The notes beneath the pieces are model-generated. The model had not been told where the DNA came from. It made no database searches and was given only the letters and a program-made list of their open reading frames with translations. From Sarcocystis neurona (lineage: Eukaryota > Apicomplexa > Conoidasida > Eucoccidiorida > Sarcocystidae), in assembly GCA_000727475.1 (NCBI GenBank), contig KL647304.1, positions 660,272-724,271 on the forward strand: a stretch of DNA of 64,000 nucleotides. Direction: 5' to 3'. Both the position numbers and the translations under genes were made by a program. Numbering within the stretch: the stretch's first letter is position 1; every line of letters begins with the position of its first letter. Below, piece by piece: positions 1-13,500 of this stretch.

Positions 1-3000
1 GCAGAGGGGAACTGCAGGAGGGATCCTGGGGAGCAGCACGGGCATACAGGGTAGCAGGGAGATCTGGAGCTGGCGAGCTGGCGGCAATATTTGGCACCAG
101 CGGTATGAACACGCGGGTGCAGAAGCAGCAACGAGGGCAAGTAGCCACAAGAAGGAGGAGGAGAGACAGCGACAGACGATGCGGGCCTAAGTGGCATACG
201 CGACCGGAACCAGCAGCAACACAAACGTAGACACAGGTGGTTGTTGACGCCCCCTGCCGCAAGAACACCACCGGGTTGCAGTCGCGTCTTTGAAGACGCC
301 ATGTCCCCTGGACGGAGAATCTCTAAACTTCCCTCGGTTCAAACAGGAGAGGCAGCAACAGCCTCTACAGCATTGCCAACTAAAGGAGTGGCGCGCGAGG
401 AAAAAGCAGCAGCACAGGAGCAGCAGAAGCGTCATACGTAGCAGTAGCACCACCTGAAGCACCTGCTACCACATGAGAGGAAGCAAAAACACCTGCAAAA
501 ACTGGTGAAGCCACATCTTTAGCGATCGATGGCTAAGTCCTAGCAACACGGGATGAGGCGGCAGCAGCGACTGTTTGAAGACATCAAATAGTAGCAACAG
601 CATCAGCCACGAAGGGACTGAGTTGGCTGCTGTTTACGCTAGCTCACATTACAGAGCATCAACACCACGACAACTGGTGGATTTGGTGTCTAGCAGAGGA
701 GGCAGTGGCCAATTTTGTGACGGTTGCTCTCAGTTTAGTAGCCGTTACCCGGCTACTAGCCTTGAGAAACGACGTCAAGACATCTATCGTTCTTCGATTT
801 TCTCCCACCGGAAGATGGTCCTGGCAGGATGCTACACACGTGCAGCAGAACCGTCACCAACTATACATAACCATAGCATATTCCCCTCCTACTTTACGTC
901 GATGCCTGCTGTAATAGAAACAAGGGCGTCTGCTTCATGTGAGACGGGCAGAAGGGGAGACTAAAACGTCTGCTGCTGTTCATGATGCCCACACCTATAA
1001 ATATGTATGCGGAGGGCGAAAGGACAGCGTCTTACATCTTTCCAAAAGCCGCCTCCGTGTGCGGATCTATACGCCCCTTTCGAAGGATCGTAGTACACGT
1101 GATGATGGCCGTTGCTAACTTAGTGCGTTCGAGTAGGTATTCATGTGTGTACCGACAGAATGAATGAGCAGCATTTAACGTCCCTCAGAAGCGTAGTGTG
1201 GCGTATATGTATACACACGAATGTTTTTATATGTATACCTCTCCGGCTGTACATCAGAAGATACGTACGCACCGTCTTCTGCAAAACATCTAAATGTTTT
1301 TCTTCCATGAACAGGCGACGTATAGCTGATATGCAGAGAAATTCACCTACGTCGTTGTTTTGTAGAATGTAAAACTGCTGAAGCGAATCCGCATCAACGC
1401 GTGTAGAAATTTACCGTGCTCCTAAGGGAACTTGACAGGATTCACGTGTACGGACGCATTAAGGGACTTACCGTGCGCGTCCTTCATTTTCTTCTGATAC
1501 TTACCGGTGCCACGAAATGACGTATGCAGAGAAGGCGGTACGATACCACTTCAGGCGCTGCATGCTGGAGTAGCTGCCCATGCTGCACATACGTGCCGAG
1601 ACGCCCAGCGTGGTGTGCGTATAATAGACTCCTGACCTAATCAATAAGTTGATCCACGAAGAAACTCCGAAGTATATTTGGGTAGACATTCGCTAACGAA
1701 ACTGGTGCAGCGCTAAGAGGACAGCCGTCCGTAGTGTTTGATTTCGGAGGCCACCTGGAGAGGCGTACGCATACCTGCGTTTGACTGGTATGCATCTCAG
1801 TTAGACTACTGTGTCCATATGTCACCCATACGTATCCACGAAAATAGGGGTGTGGCATTGACATATAGAGAAACGTACGTACAGTCTTCGGTTATCGACG
1901 CAAGCACACGTGCACGGGGATGTCCTGACATTCTAAGAACAAGCAGAGTGTGGATACAAACATGTATGCGAGCTTCGGGGGCGGTTACCCTGCCTAATTG
2001 GCGTAAATAGGTGGATTTTTGCACACCTTCGCGTCCGTGCGAAAGGGGAAACTCCAACAGACTTCGGCACGTAATTACGTAAATGGGTGCAGGTGTGAAA
2101 GAGCGCTCGCACGGGAATGGATTACACGGGAACCCATATCTGTGTATACATATATATATATACATATATGCATATGTATATATACATATATGTTGCACTG
2201 CGATCAATGGAAAGCACCTGCATGATACGCGTTAGGTAAACGGTGAGGATGAAACATACATTCACAAAGACGTCAACGCTGTGGAGTTCACACTACAGGC
2301 ATACATATAGATATACATATATATATATATGTATATATACACGTGCTTACGCGTGTAGGACTGCGTGTGCAGATTCTCCTGCGAGCTCAACGTGTACCTC
2401 AAGCAGTTATCACAAAATCTTCCTCACGGCGTATGATTTACAGAGAGGCAGTTAGAGACTGTGGTTTGTCCCATGTCGGTCGCTCTCTTTAAAGAGAAGT
2501 TGCCTCGTACCAGACGTACAAAAAACTCCTGCTTAATACGCAGTTATCCATATTCCTATGCGAGAACGACCGCCGACGAAAATCCGCAAGCCTTTCTTCG
2601 TCGCAGAAGTCTGACTCTACTAACGTCACAGACAGTGATGCGTTCGTACACGTGTAAGTCTACCACGGTCCGCCTCCAAAGGTGATACAGAAGTTGTAAA
2701 GATATACACACACATGTATATATTCACATTTTGCTTTTTCCAAGTAGTGAAGAAGAGGTAGAGGACCAGTTCGTAAGTTGTTTCTTTCCTTTATATCCTG
2801 GGATTCCATGTCTTGGTTCTACGCACCTGTTCAACAACCTTACACGTGAACCTCTACCATTTCAACTAGACGTTTACACGTAACCTAGTTGAAGATACGT
2901 ATTCGTAGAGCAACCTGTATAGTGGTGAACCAGCAGGGTCCGGAACAGCTGCAGTACCTTTACAAATACACACTCACATCTTCTTCATCGAGATATATGT

Positions 3001-6000
3001 ACGTCGAATTGATCATAAGTAGAAGAGATTCTTCTATGCATAATCAATACACCCTGCGTGCAGCGACTCATAAACGAACTTATGGTGTTCACCTGCAGTT
3101 GTCACTCGTTTCCTCTCTTGTAGGACATGCACATGAGAGACACTAATTCACATATATATAGGACTGTATCTGCGCATCACGAAGTAGGTGTACCCTCAGA
3201 AGAGTGAGCACTGACCAAGGCGGTCGCAACGAATGGCGCACCCTGCGTAGATCACAAAGCGAGTTTTCTCCCGACAGACACATGACGTGTACACTGGACA
3301 CTAATCTGGAATTCACTTTGGTGATGCGTAGAGACGACATCGCTGCTGGAATTCGTACCATTAAACTGCCTCCCCACGACAAATGTTGCGTCTCTTACAA
3401 TTTCCCACATCCTGAAAAAAACGTGCTGGTCCACATACCTGCGTCTTGAGCAATTCTTCACACATTTACTTCTGTTTCTTCCAACATTAATTATTTTCAT
3501 CACCACCACCAGGCGTACAAGGTAGGTTGTTTGCTGTTACCAAGACTACGTCAATATGCCTGCCCTGTTCAAACTCTCCTCTGTGATGCTACTACTACTC
3601 CAAGACTAGTCCTACTTTTCTACTATCAGAACTCATACGCGTGCCATGAGGACTGCCACAACGACTATTTGATACACTTCACTTCCACCTTACCATGGAT
3701 AGCTCCGATTGACACAAATGCTGCGTGTCTCGCTGCTCTGCTAGTGCGTGTATTACGTGTACCGCAGATTTCACTCAAGAAGAAGTCTATTACTCTCGTG
3801 CAACAAGCCCAATTGCAATCTTACAAGCGCTGAATGCTACGTAGTCCCGGCCTATTTCTTGCCACTCAGGCACTCGTTTGGAGTTTTGCACTTTCTGGTA
3901 AAGCAACTGCCCCTGTGGTTGACATAGAAAAGAGAGAATCTTCACCCACGTCGTGGCAACGATGAATCGCCTTAAATCTGTCGTCTCATCACTGGCAGTT
4001 TACTTGGGAGCTGTACAACTGTTACTCCTGCACCACCGCGCCGTGATCCACCAACCAATAAGGGGAGGGCTGACAGCTCCATTACGGCGGATAAGACAAG
4101 AATTGATTCGAATCGACCAGTACACCACCATCTGCATGAGTCGCACATTCGTATACGACGAGCACTCTTTGCGTCTTTCTCTTATGTGTGATGGAGTCAG
4201 CAGCTACATTAACACACAACGAACACAGCTTTTCATAACGTGGTAGTCAACACACATTCGCTTCACTTTCTTTGCAACCAGGGGACCTCTCGGTATGCTA
4301 AGGTCTTGGTAACTTATCCAAAAGTTGCTTCACACCAGTGTTCATGCAGAAAACTCCTCAAAATTTTTCAATATAATTTTCCTACGGAAAACCTGCTGAA
4401 AGGTTATCTACGCTGTACCACTGCTAGGACTTCCTCTTGCTGCTGAACTAGCAGATTTGTTGTGCAGAATTCTCCTTCAGCAAGAGCACGTAGTCACAGA
4501 TGACGAGATACACTCGTGACGCTCCTGTTTGGCACATTTTGCGTTGTCCTGTCGTTCTGTACAGCACTCGTGCCACGCAGGTTCTGTACAATATGCTTAC
4601 ATTTCCTGTCCTAATCTACTACGGAGAGACCACTATTGCGCTCTCTAACACGACACCACCGCACAGTTCGAGTTCGTAAATTAAAATACCAAACGAGGAT
4701 CGTGGCCACTACGCCTACGAGAAACGTCATGTGCTGCAGTATTTCAGGTGCCACGTACCTCTCCTGCGACTGCTCAAACTGTTTTCCTGCTCAGACTCGC
4801 ACGTCTCCTCAGTTTAGGCTTTCATCCATAGTGTCCTCCCCTTATTCTTCTCATTTGTTCCTGTACAACTACACGAGTTGCCTCGTGACTTTCTTTCCGG
4901 GCACTACAGACTCAACGTGTATGGTGCAGTCCCCTCCCTCTTCATTATAGTGGTCCAGCTGAGAAACATCGTTCTTCGACGCTAACAAGAAGTAGATAGA
5001 ATCTGTCACCTTGAAGAGATCTTCACGGTGTAGTAATGAGGGAAGGTAAATGCTGTTGGAGCGGTACTCGTCGTTCGCTGGTGGCCTTGCAGCACTTGCT
5101 GCTTTGTGTACCGTTTTCACTGACACTCCACAGGAGACGACCGCGTCTTGCGAAAGCGGAAAAAGTGTGCGTTCTTCCACCAAGGACGAGCGTTTTGAAC
5201 GCCATTTCCGCAGAAATCTACTACCGCGACGCGTCCACGTGGCGGACCCACGATCTTTCTTCGTCAGCTTCTTCATGTTCCGGCGCCTACGAGACAGTAC
5301 ACACGCGGTCTCGACCCGCCAAGGTGGAGTACGCCAGCAGACACGGGTTTCTTCTAAAAGCATTCCGCTTTTGGGTGTTATTACGCACTAACGTCTTGTG
5401 TGAGACCCAGTTACCACGTCCACAGGGAAGACTAGCGTCAAAGCAGCTACGGCTGACATGTCGCACAACGTGCCGCGCTTTCGCGTTACACGACTCACAG
5501 TTTGCGGCTTATACAACTAACAGTTTGCGGCTGCATCTGTTCGTTGCTTCGGGAGCCCTGCCCGCACCAGAAATGCACTGTTTACACTTTGAAAAGCAGT
5601 GGTGACGGGTTACACTCCGTTGCAGTTGTTTTTTCTTCATTTCTACACCACCTTCCCGGTATGACTGTGTACGCATGTGGATGTGTTGCTTACGCGTGTA
5701 CTCCCTCTCCCAAGTGCTACACGCCCGCATACTGCAATCCTCAAAGCATGAGTGCAGGCGTGAACTCCCATTCTTGACCTTGCGCGGCGTAATATGCTTT
5801 CTGTTCGAGTGTTGCGACTGCTTAATTTTTCTTGGGGCGTCTGTTCCCCGTTTTTTCTCCCGATAATTGTGAAAAATCGGGTACGCAAGACAATTCTGCC
5901 GCGTCGAAAAGAATATTTCGTGCAACACAGTCCACGTCTACAGCAGAGGGATTGGGGAGGGCAGAGGGCCTGAGGAGGACCCTCTTCCGCTGCGGTGTAC

Positions 6001-6500
6001 TTACACTCCGATTCGCTTTTAAGGCGTACATAGCTCTGTACATCAACACGTAAAACCGTATGCGCCCTTCTGTGTGCGATATATATATATATATATATAT
6101 ATGGATATCTTGTAGGTATGCGCATGTACATTCGTACAGCATTGCAGGTGGAAGATATTTTCGTACCCTCTATGAGGTATGAGATGTCTGCCAGTGAACG
6201 TGAATCGGTAATAAGCCACCTACGTGTAATAAAAGACAGCAGTTTACAGCTAGGTGCGTACCTTTTAAGATGTGAAACTTGCACGCGTACGTGAAAACAT
6301 GCAGAGAAGACAGAGGGCAGGAGTGCTGTATGTATACTGCACGTATTTGTATGTAATAATATTTGCTAGTCCGTCTACATTTGTGCACCTGTAGTAGAAG
6401 TCCACGTTATTTGCGCCCTCCAGTCGCCCGGGGGGGGGTAAGCATCCAGACTATATTTGTGCTCTGTCGTTCCCGGCGCATTAGTCGCCATTTTTACACC
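1..6500. other. Unique-sequence region without a supported gene
   Basis: No frame shows a recognisable family motif, and I could not chain exons with plausible splice sites. The first 1 kb contains scattered, decayed GCA/CAG words, as if an old CAG tract had mutated. The longest frames are a + frame at 5,036-5,605 (189 aa, Arg/Leu/Ser-rich) and a + frame at 3,953-4,246 with a hydrophobic N-terminus. Both overlap equally long frames on the other strand, so neither is supported. TA-rich simple repeats sit at 2,145-2,200, 2,305-2,345 and 6,079-6,104, and a run of nine G at about 6,430. Confidence 0.5.
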
Positions 6501-6574
6501 GATGCCGTTCTCGCCCTAGTTTGTGTTCTTTGACTTGCCCAGCACTACGCTCCCCGCACCTGCGAGAGCGCCTG

Positions 6575-6705
6575 ATACCACCTGGAACTGCTGCGACTCG
6601 AGGTGCTACCGTAGCCGCGATTGTGCCAGTGCTTGCCGCTGTCGAAGCTGCTGCTAATGCCCCTGTTGCTGCTGCTGCTGGTGCTACTGCCTTGCCTACC
6701 TTCAT
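6575..6705. repeat. Imperfect CTG/GCT repeat upstream of the DUF726 gene
   Basis: A run of GCT/CTG triplets interrupted by single changes, read as Ala on the minus strand and as Leu or Cys on the plus strand. It lies about 250 bases before the first ATG of the large hydrolase gene, so it may be in its promoter or 5' untranslated region. Confidence 0.6.
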
Positions 6706-6951
6706 TCTGCACCTTTTGCCTTTCGTTGACACACTGCGTAGGCGGGCCGTCTTGGGAATGGGATGATAGCGACAGCATGTGCAGCTGCACTGTTACAGTT
6801 TCCACACCAGCAGGACGGTGTAAGACACCACAAGCAGCGGCGATGTTAGAAATCCAAGCGCTGCAGTACATAAGTCAGAGGCCTCACAGTCCACGCAAAA
6901 GAATCAACACCAGCAGCTACAAAATTTTTTCCGCGTCATCATTCTTGAAAA

Positions 6952-8884
6952 ATGAGGGGGGGGAGAGACGCTGATCCTGACTCTCCTGGCTGGCTGAAGC
7001 CGTCCACTAGTTCACATGAGCGAGTCGTTTCTCCACCACACCGCATATGCAGCAACAACATCAGTGGCCATAGAGCGACGGACCGAACCTCTATCTCCTC
7101 TCAAGATGATTGGGACAGCAGCAGAAACAGCGGGCTCCCGGGAGAAGGTGGAGCCGGCGCAGCTTACCCAGTCCGTGGTGAGGAGACCCTGCCGGACAAA
7201 GACAGCGCAGTAGGTGGCGGAGCAGATTCGCCGCCTGGTGCTGCTGCGCCCAAGTTTTGGGTATCTGCGAGTCTGCCCACCTGTCAGGAAGATGGAGGTT
7301 CTCCTATTCCGCAGCAGGAGACAAGCAGTCAGAGTGACCAACGTGCTAGCGCCACGGCTGACGACAGCAGCAGGAACAGGGGTAGCACCAGTGGCAGCAT
7401 ACCGCGCCGCAGCAGTGGTAGTGACAGCACCCCAGACAGCAGGAGTAGCAGCAGCAGTAGCAGCAGCGGTGACGGCATGCCGAACAGCAGCAATAGCTGC
7501 ACCACTAGTTCCCAAAAGAGCTCCTGCTCCTCCTCCACATCCTCTTCGTTTTACCCGTCCCTTTCTGGCAGCAGCAGCAGCAGCGGCAACAGAGGCACAC
7601 GGCGATGGAGTGTTAACAGCACTGCCAGCCGCAGCAGCGGCAAGAGCACAAGCAGGAGCGGCAGCAGACGACAGCACGATATGCGCGGAGGTATGTCAGG
7701 AGGATGTTCGGCGGAGCGTCACCCTGCTTCGAATGATTCTTCTTTTCCTGCAAAGCAGCAGCAGCATCCGGCAAGGAAGGCGGGCAGGCTGGTGCTGCCG
7801 CCTGCCGGCTCCGCTCCTCAGTCAACGTGGCCGTTGTGTCCGAATCAGGAAGATGTACAGCAACTGCTGCAGCGCGATGAGCAGCAGCAGATGCTTGTGC
7901 AAGGGCGTCTGGTGGATGACACTATAGTAAGCAAACCGTCTTCTTTTTTTTCGCGCGTGACTTTGGGAGCGCGTGGCGCACCTGCAGCAAGAAAGCCTTT
8001 GTTTGAAGATGATGCATGCGAGCTTCCCAACAGAGGCAGCAGCAGTCCTGGCCGTGGTAGTGCTGCGGGACTTTCCCCTGGAAGCGCCGGCAGCAGCAGC
8101 ACAGGACTACTGGCCGGGTTGCGCGCCTTCGCATCTATGGGAGGAGGGGGAGGAGGAGGAAGCTGTGCTGCAGCAGCGAAGGAGGGGACTAGAAGAGGAA
8201 GCAGCAGCAGCGGCAACACTTCCCTGACACACAGCTTGACTCTGGGCGGTAGCAGCAGCAGCAGCGCCCAGGGGACCCCGTGCACACGCAGCATCAGCGA
8301 GCCACAGGGAAGGACGGATTCCGCTGCTGCAGCAGCAGCTACCGTAGCGACTGACACCAGCGACTCTTCTTCTTCGTCTTCCGCGTTTTCTTTCTTTCCT
8401 TCGTTGCCTCAGTATTTTCACGGTCTGACTTCTGCAGCAGCGCCGGGATTTTCGAGCGTTAGCAGTAGCAGCAGCGGGCAGCAGCTGCCACGCAGTGGCG
8501 AAGCAGGAGCCATCGAGAACGGAGAGATGTGCATGCAGACCTGCGGACCTGAGCAGGCAGCAGACATTGCGAAGGCTTTGCTGCTGCACCAGCAGCGCTT
8601 TTGTCAGCACCAGCAGCTAGAACGCATGCCGCTTGCTAGCCACCCGCTTTCACCTCACTGGCAGGCTGCCGACGTCCACAGCAGCACCCCGTCCTACCGC
8701 GTTGCAGCACCAGGGAGCCCTACTGCAGGACCAACAGAAGAAGAAAGAGGAACGCAAACCTTCCGCATTGTTCGGGAAGTCTACGAGGCGAGCAGCAGCA
8801 GCGCTACGGCCCGCAGTCAAGGAGATGCCGTCTCCCACAAAAGAGACCCCGCTGCTGCTCAGGAATCCGACAGCGACGCAGAAG
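6952..8884 (+). CDS. DUF726 gene, candidate exon 1 (Ser-rich leader)
   Basis: Begins at the first ATG after an in-frame TGA at 6946, in a purine context (gaaaaATG). Encodes about 644 residues dominated by Ser, Gly, Ala and Gln runs with islands of normal composition, for example [19 protein letters not shown] and [17 protein letters not shown]. Ends in the acidic SDSDAE stretch at a GAAG/gtatta donor in phase 1, which matches the AC start of the next exon (the joined codon is Asp). It could instead be a separate upstream gene, since this half has no family match. Confidence 0.55.
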
Positions 8885-10468
8885 GTATTAAATGCCGCAC
8901 ACGCGCGTATCTATGTGTCTATTCTAGACATGGAAAGTGCAAGGATCTGCCCTTTTTTTTCCCTATGTCTCTCTCTTTCTCTCTCTGTCTACACGTGTAT
9001 CCATATATATGTATATACATGTATATACACATATATGCATATATATATATATATATGCATATATGTATGTGTACTGTATCTGCGTTTCCATGTACATCCG
9101 TTTGTCTGTAGAGGTGTGTATTTGCATGCGGGGACAATACCTTAGAAACTCAAAGGGGTGTTTATTTGGGTCACGCATGCATGCGCTGCGAACACCAGCT
9201 TCTTCCTCGAAATTTTATGTCCCTGACCTGATCGACCCTTCCTCAACCTTCACTTCTTTGCATCTCTCCGCTCTACTCCACATCCTGTGCGTCCGCGTTT
9301 ATCCTCGGCACGCAGACACGCGGTTCCAGATATGTCTAGCGACCTCCGTATCTCCGTAGACGTATACCCACGAATATATACCTGTGCATGCGTCCGCTTC
9401 TCTCGGCTAAAGACGCTCAGATTTCCCTATCTATCTACACGTGTCTGTCACTGTTACTTTCTGTGTGTGTCTGGCTTTCTTGTGTCTCGTTCTATGTCTG
9501 TGTCTACATTTGCATATGTAGGTAGGGACGTGTGTCTCTGTTACGGGTCTTCGCATATGTGTATGTGTACGTATGTACGCACCCACTGTGCTGAGGTATA
9601 GTCACCTGTGCGATTCTCTCTCTATATATGTATATATACGTCGTAAGCGCGTCTGCTGGTTGTCTCTCTCTACAAACATATACATATATACATATGTGTC
9701 GTAACCGCGCGTCTGCTGCTGTATTCAGGTGAGCTGCTGTTGCATGGTAGCTGGAGCACGAGTATATATATGTATATATGTGTGTCTACTGCTGCCGTGC
9801 TGATCACTGCAGGCGGCTTGCACAGGCCGTGGAGAAAAGTGCTGCAGCTGCGCTTCCGTGTCATTGGCTCTGCTGTTCTCTGCTCTCGTGCGCTTCGTGT
9901 ACTTCCACTCCTCTTTTGTGCTGCTGCGCCCTCGCTGTTGCGTCCTCTGCGCTGCCTGCTCTCTCTCTCTGCACGAGCTTTTGCCTCGGCGAGTATGAAT
10001 GGCAGCACAAAAAGGCTGAGTTCTTCGCTGCTATGCTGACGTGCCGGTGCTGCTACAGATGGGCTGCTGCTGTGTCTGTGTGGAAGTACCCTCCCCTCCT
10101 GGAAGGAGGTGCTGCTGCTGCTGCACGTGCACCTGTTCGCTGTGTGGGGCTGTGAGGGACCCGTCCTTGTGTGCAGACGTGGTATGTTGCTGCTTCTGCT
10201 GCGGATGAGATGTGTCTTGCTAGAGGACATGCTGCTTACGGCGGGCTGCCGCGGCCGTGACTTTGGTGTAAGACTCGCTGAGCTGCACGCTCGTGTTGCT
10301 GCTGCTCCTTGAGCTGCCTCCCTGGGGCTGCAAGGAACCCGTCCGCTGTTGCGTTGCGCTGCTGCTGCTCCTGCCACCCTTTTTGGGCTGCATGACGCGT
10401 GGGGTGACGCCCTGCTATTGCTGTTGCTGCGGCGGCGTTCTCTCACTATCGCACAAAGCCTCTGTTTG

Positions 10469-10505
<37 letters not shown>

Positions 10506-13500
10506 CGTGTGTGTGTGTGTGCGTGCGGGTGGCGCTGGTGTTGGCTTTTTATCCACAGACGCAGTTTCGTCTGTCGTGGGGGAGCGTGTCTCTCGAGAAA
10601 GAAGAACAGCAGGAGGGGAAGGAAGAAGAATCAGCAGGGAAGGGCTAATAGAAGACGAAGAAGGAGGAGGGGAAGGGGGAGATGGAGGAGGAGGAGGAGA
10701 AGCAGCAGCAGTAGCGTTAGCACAGCAGGAAGAAGGAAGGGCAGCAGCAGAAGCAACAGGAGGAGGAAGAGAAGGAAGGAAGAGAACGACAGCAGCAGCA
10801 GGAGCAGAGTCAGCGAATGCGACAACAAGAGCAGCAGCAGCAGCCATGCGGCCGCAGCAGCAGCAGCAGCAAAGGCGGACGACGCAGAGACAGAGCGAGA
10901 TGCAACAAAACAAGTTGGAACAGGAGGAGCGGCAGCAACATGAACAGGAGGAGAAGAGAGCAGCGAAAGAGGAATGTGAGGAGGAAGAAGAAGATGTGGA
11001 AAGGTCTAAGATGCTTCAGGAACTTGAAGCTCGATTGAAGGAAGATGCAGAAGATTACTTGGAGTCTGCCCGTTGCGACCTGGAAAGCTGTCGCATGCAG
11101 GCAGAGAGAGAAGTGCTTGCGCTGCAGTACATCCCCTTTAAAGCGGATCGCCTCCTCTCTCTCAGTGTTAGCTGTAGAGAAAGTATTCTTGGCCTATTTG
11201 TCTGTCTTTGTCTCCAGCACATTGACAGGTAATCGGGAGGATAACTGCTTCAACGCTGCTGCTGCACGAGACGGAGACGACCGCAACGGCGGGTCCTGGG
11301 TCTTCCTACTTATTACGTGTATCTGTCGGAGTGTGTATGTTTGTGTGTCTATATGCATGTATATATATATATATGTGTGTGGGTGAGTCTGGGGGTGTGT
11401 GTATCTCTCTGTGTGTATATATGTGTAATTAATGTTTGAAAAAGCGTGGGGGTCCACGTGGTCCTGCAGCCGCTGTTTTTGTGTTTCTTCGGTCTGCTCT
11501 CTGCAGCACATAGACACCGACGTCTTGCTGCTGCTGCTGCTGTTTTTCTCGGGAGTTGCTCTGTGTGTGTGTGTCTCTGTGTGTCTGTGTGTGTGTTACT
11601 CTCTGCGCAGCGCATATATACGTGTGTACTGTACGGAGTTACACAGGGAGTGGAGGAGTAGTTGAGAGACAGGCAGATATATAGAGGTATAAATGTGGAC
11701 ATCTGTGGGCTTCTTCTTTTGAGAGTGCGCGACGAAGGGCAATACAGAGCGCGCACAAAGAGGCAGGATCAGGAAGAATGTCCGTAGGTGGAGGGTTCAT
11801 CTCGACAGCAAGACGTCCTGCCCCAGCAGTAGCCACTGTAGCAGCAGGGAGGACAGCAGCTATGGCAGGAGCAAGAGGAGTTACTAAAGCAGCAGGGAAA
11901 TCTTTAGCAACAGCAGCACAAGCTTTAGCAGCAGCAGCAGCGAAATCTTTACCAACAGCAGCACAACCTTTAGCAGCAGCAGCAGCAGCAAAATCTCTAC
12001 CAGCAGTAGGAAAATCTTTACCAGCAGCAGGAAAACCTTTAGCAGCAGCAGGAAAACCTTTAGCAGCAGCAGCAGCAAAATCTTTAGCAGCAGCAGCAGC
12101 GAAACCTCTGGCAGCAGCAGTAGCAAAATTTTCAGCAGCAGCAGCAGGATCTTCAGCAGCAGCAGCAGAGTCTCTAGCAGCGGCAGGAAAATCTTTATCA
12201 ACAGCAGCAAAGTTTTTGTAGCAGCAGCAAAATCTTTAGCAGCAGCAGCAGAATTTCTATAGCGGCAGCAAATTCTTAATGGCAGCAGCAAGATCTTTAG
12301 CAGGAGCAAGAGGGGTGGCTGTGGAAGGAGCAGCGGCTGAAGAGAGAGCAGGACCAGCGGATGCGGGACGAAGAGGAGAATATACAGCCGCTGTCAAGCA
12401 GCAGCAATGGCAGCAGGAGAGAAAGTCAGCTGGTCTTGCATGTTACCTCTCTATGCTGCTACTCTCCTCCTTGCAGCCCACATATATACGTACGCGTGTA
12501 GACAACTGGTAGTGTACATATATATACATATGTGTAGATACGTCCACATGCGCACATATATATATACACACATAGGTATATATTTGCATGCACCAGTACG
12601 TTTCTTACAACCACTACCTTCTCCTTAAATGTGTACACATATTAGAACTCTGTCTCCATAAACGTACACACACATATATTTATATATTCTGCGATGTGCC
12701 ACTGCATAGAAGTGTGCTGGGTGCCGGCTGTTGCTGGGGATTGTGCTGCTGCTGGTGGTGTCTTTTGAAGCCGAAAAGGGCCCTCATGAACAGCGCCTAC
12801 ATGTTTCCCAGACCCGTATTCTACGGCGCCTCTGGCTTTCTCTTTCCTGTACACGTATCCACGTATATACGTACGCTCCATATATATATATATGTATATT
12901 TGTATGTAGACATACATACGCACACACACACACACACCTGTGAAGTCTGTATATATATATATATATATATGTGAACGTATGTATTGGTTATTGTGCTGTT
13001 CACTGCATGCATGCACGTATAGGCACGTGTATAACTCTCCCTGTTGGCGTCAAGCTTGTACATTTATAGGCACGTCTCTGTAAGTCTCCGTCTACGCGTA
13101 CGTGTCACGTGCCGCTGGTGGGCGGTATATGTATCAGAGGTATCCGCATGTGTATCTATACGTATGGGCGACGGCTATATGGACGCGTATGTATCCCTAC
13201 ACACACATACATATATGTATATATATGTGTATACACACACAGTGTTTTGTGTGGGTTGTGCTGCTGTACAATGCTGCTGCTGTTTTGCTGTTGCTGTGTT
13301 CCTCCTCTTCTGCAGTGTAAGTACACAAGTGCAGGGCCTTGTGTCAGAGTGGAGCCTGATTTTCTTGCACACGCTGGCATCCCCGCAGGTGCTTCACGTA
13401 GACGCAAACGTTGAGAAAAGTCTCGTGCGGCCGATCGTCTTGCGTGAGCGCCTCGCCAAAGACGGCGTGAAGGTAGGTTCTCACGCATGCAAAAAGTTCA

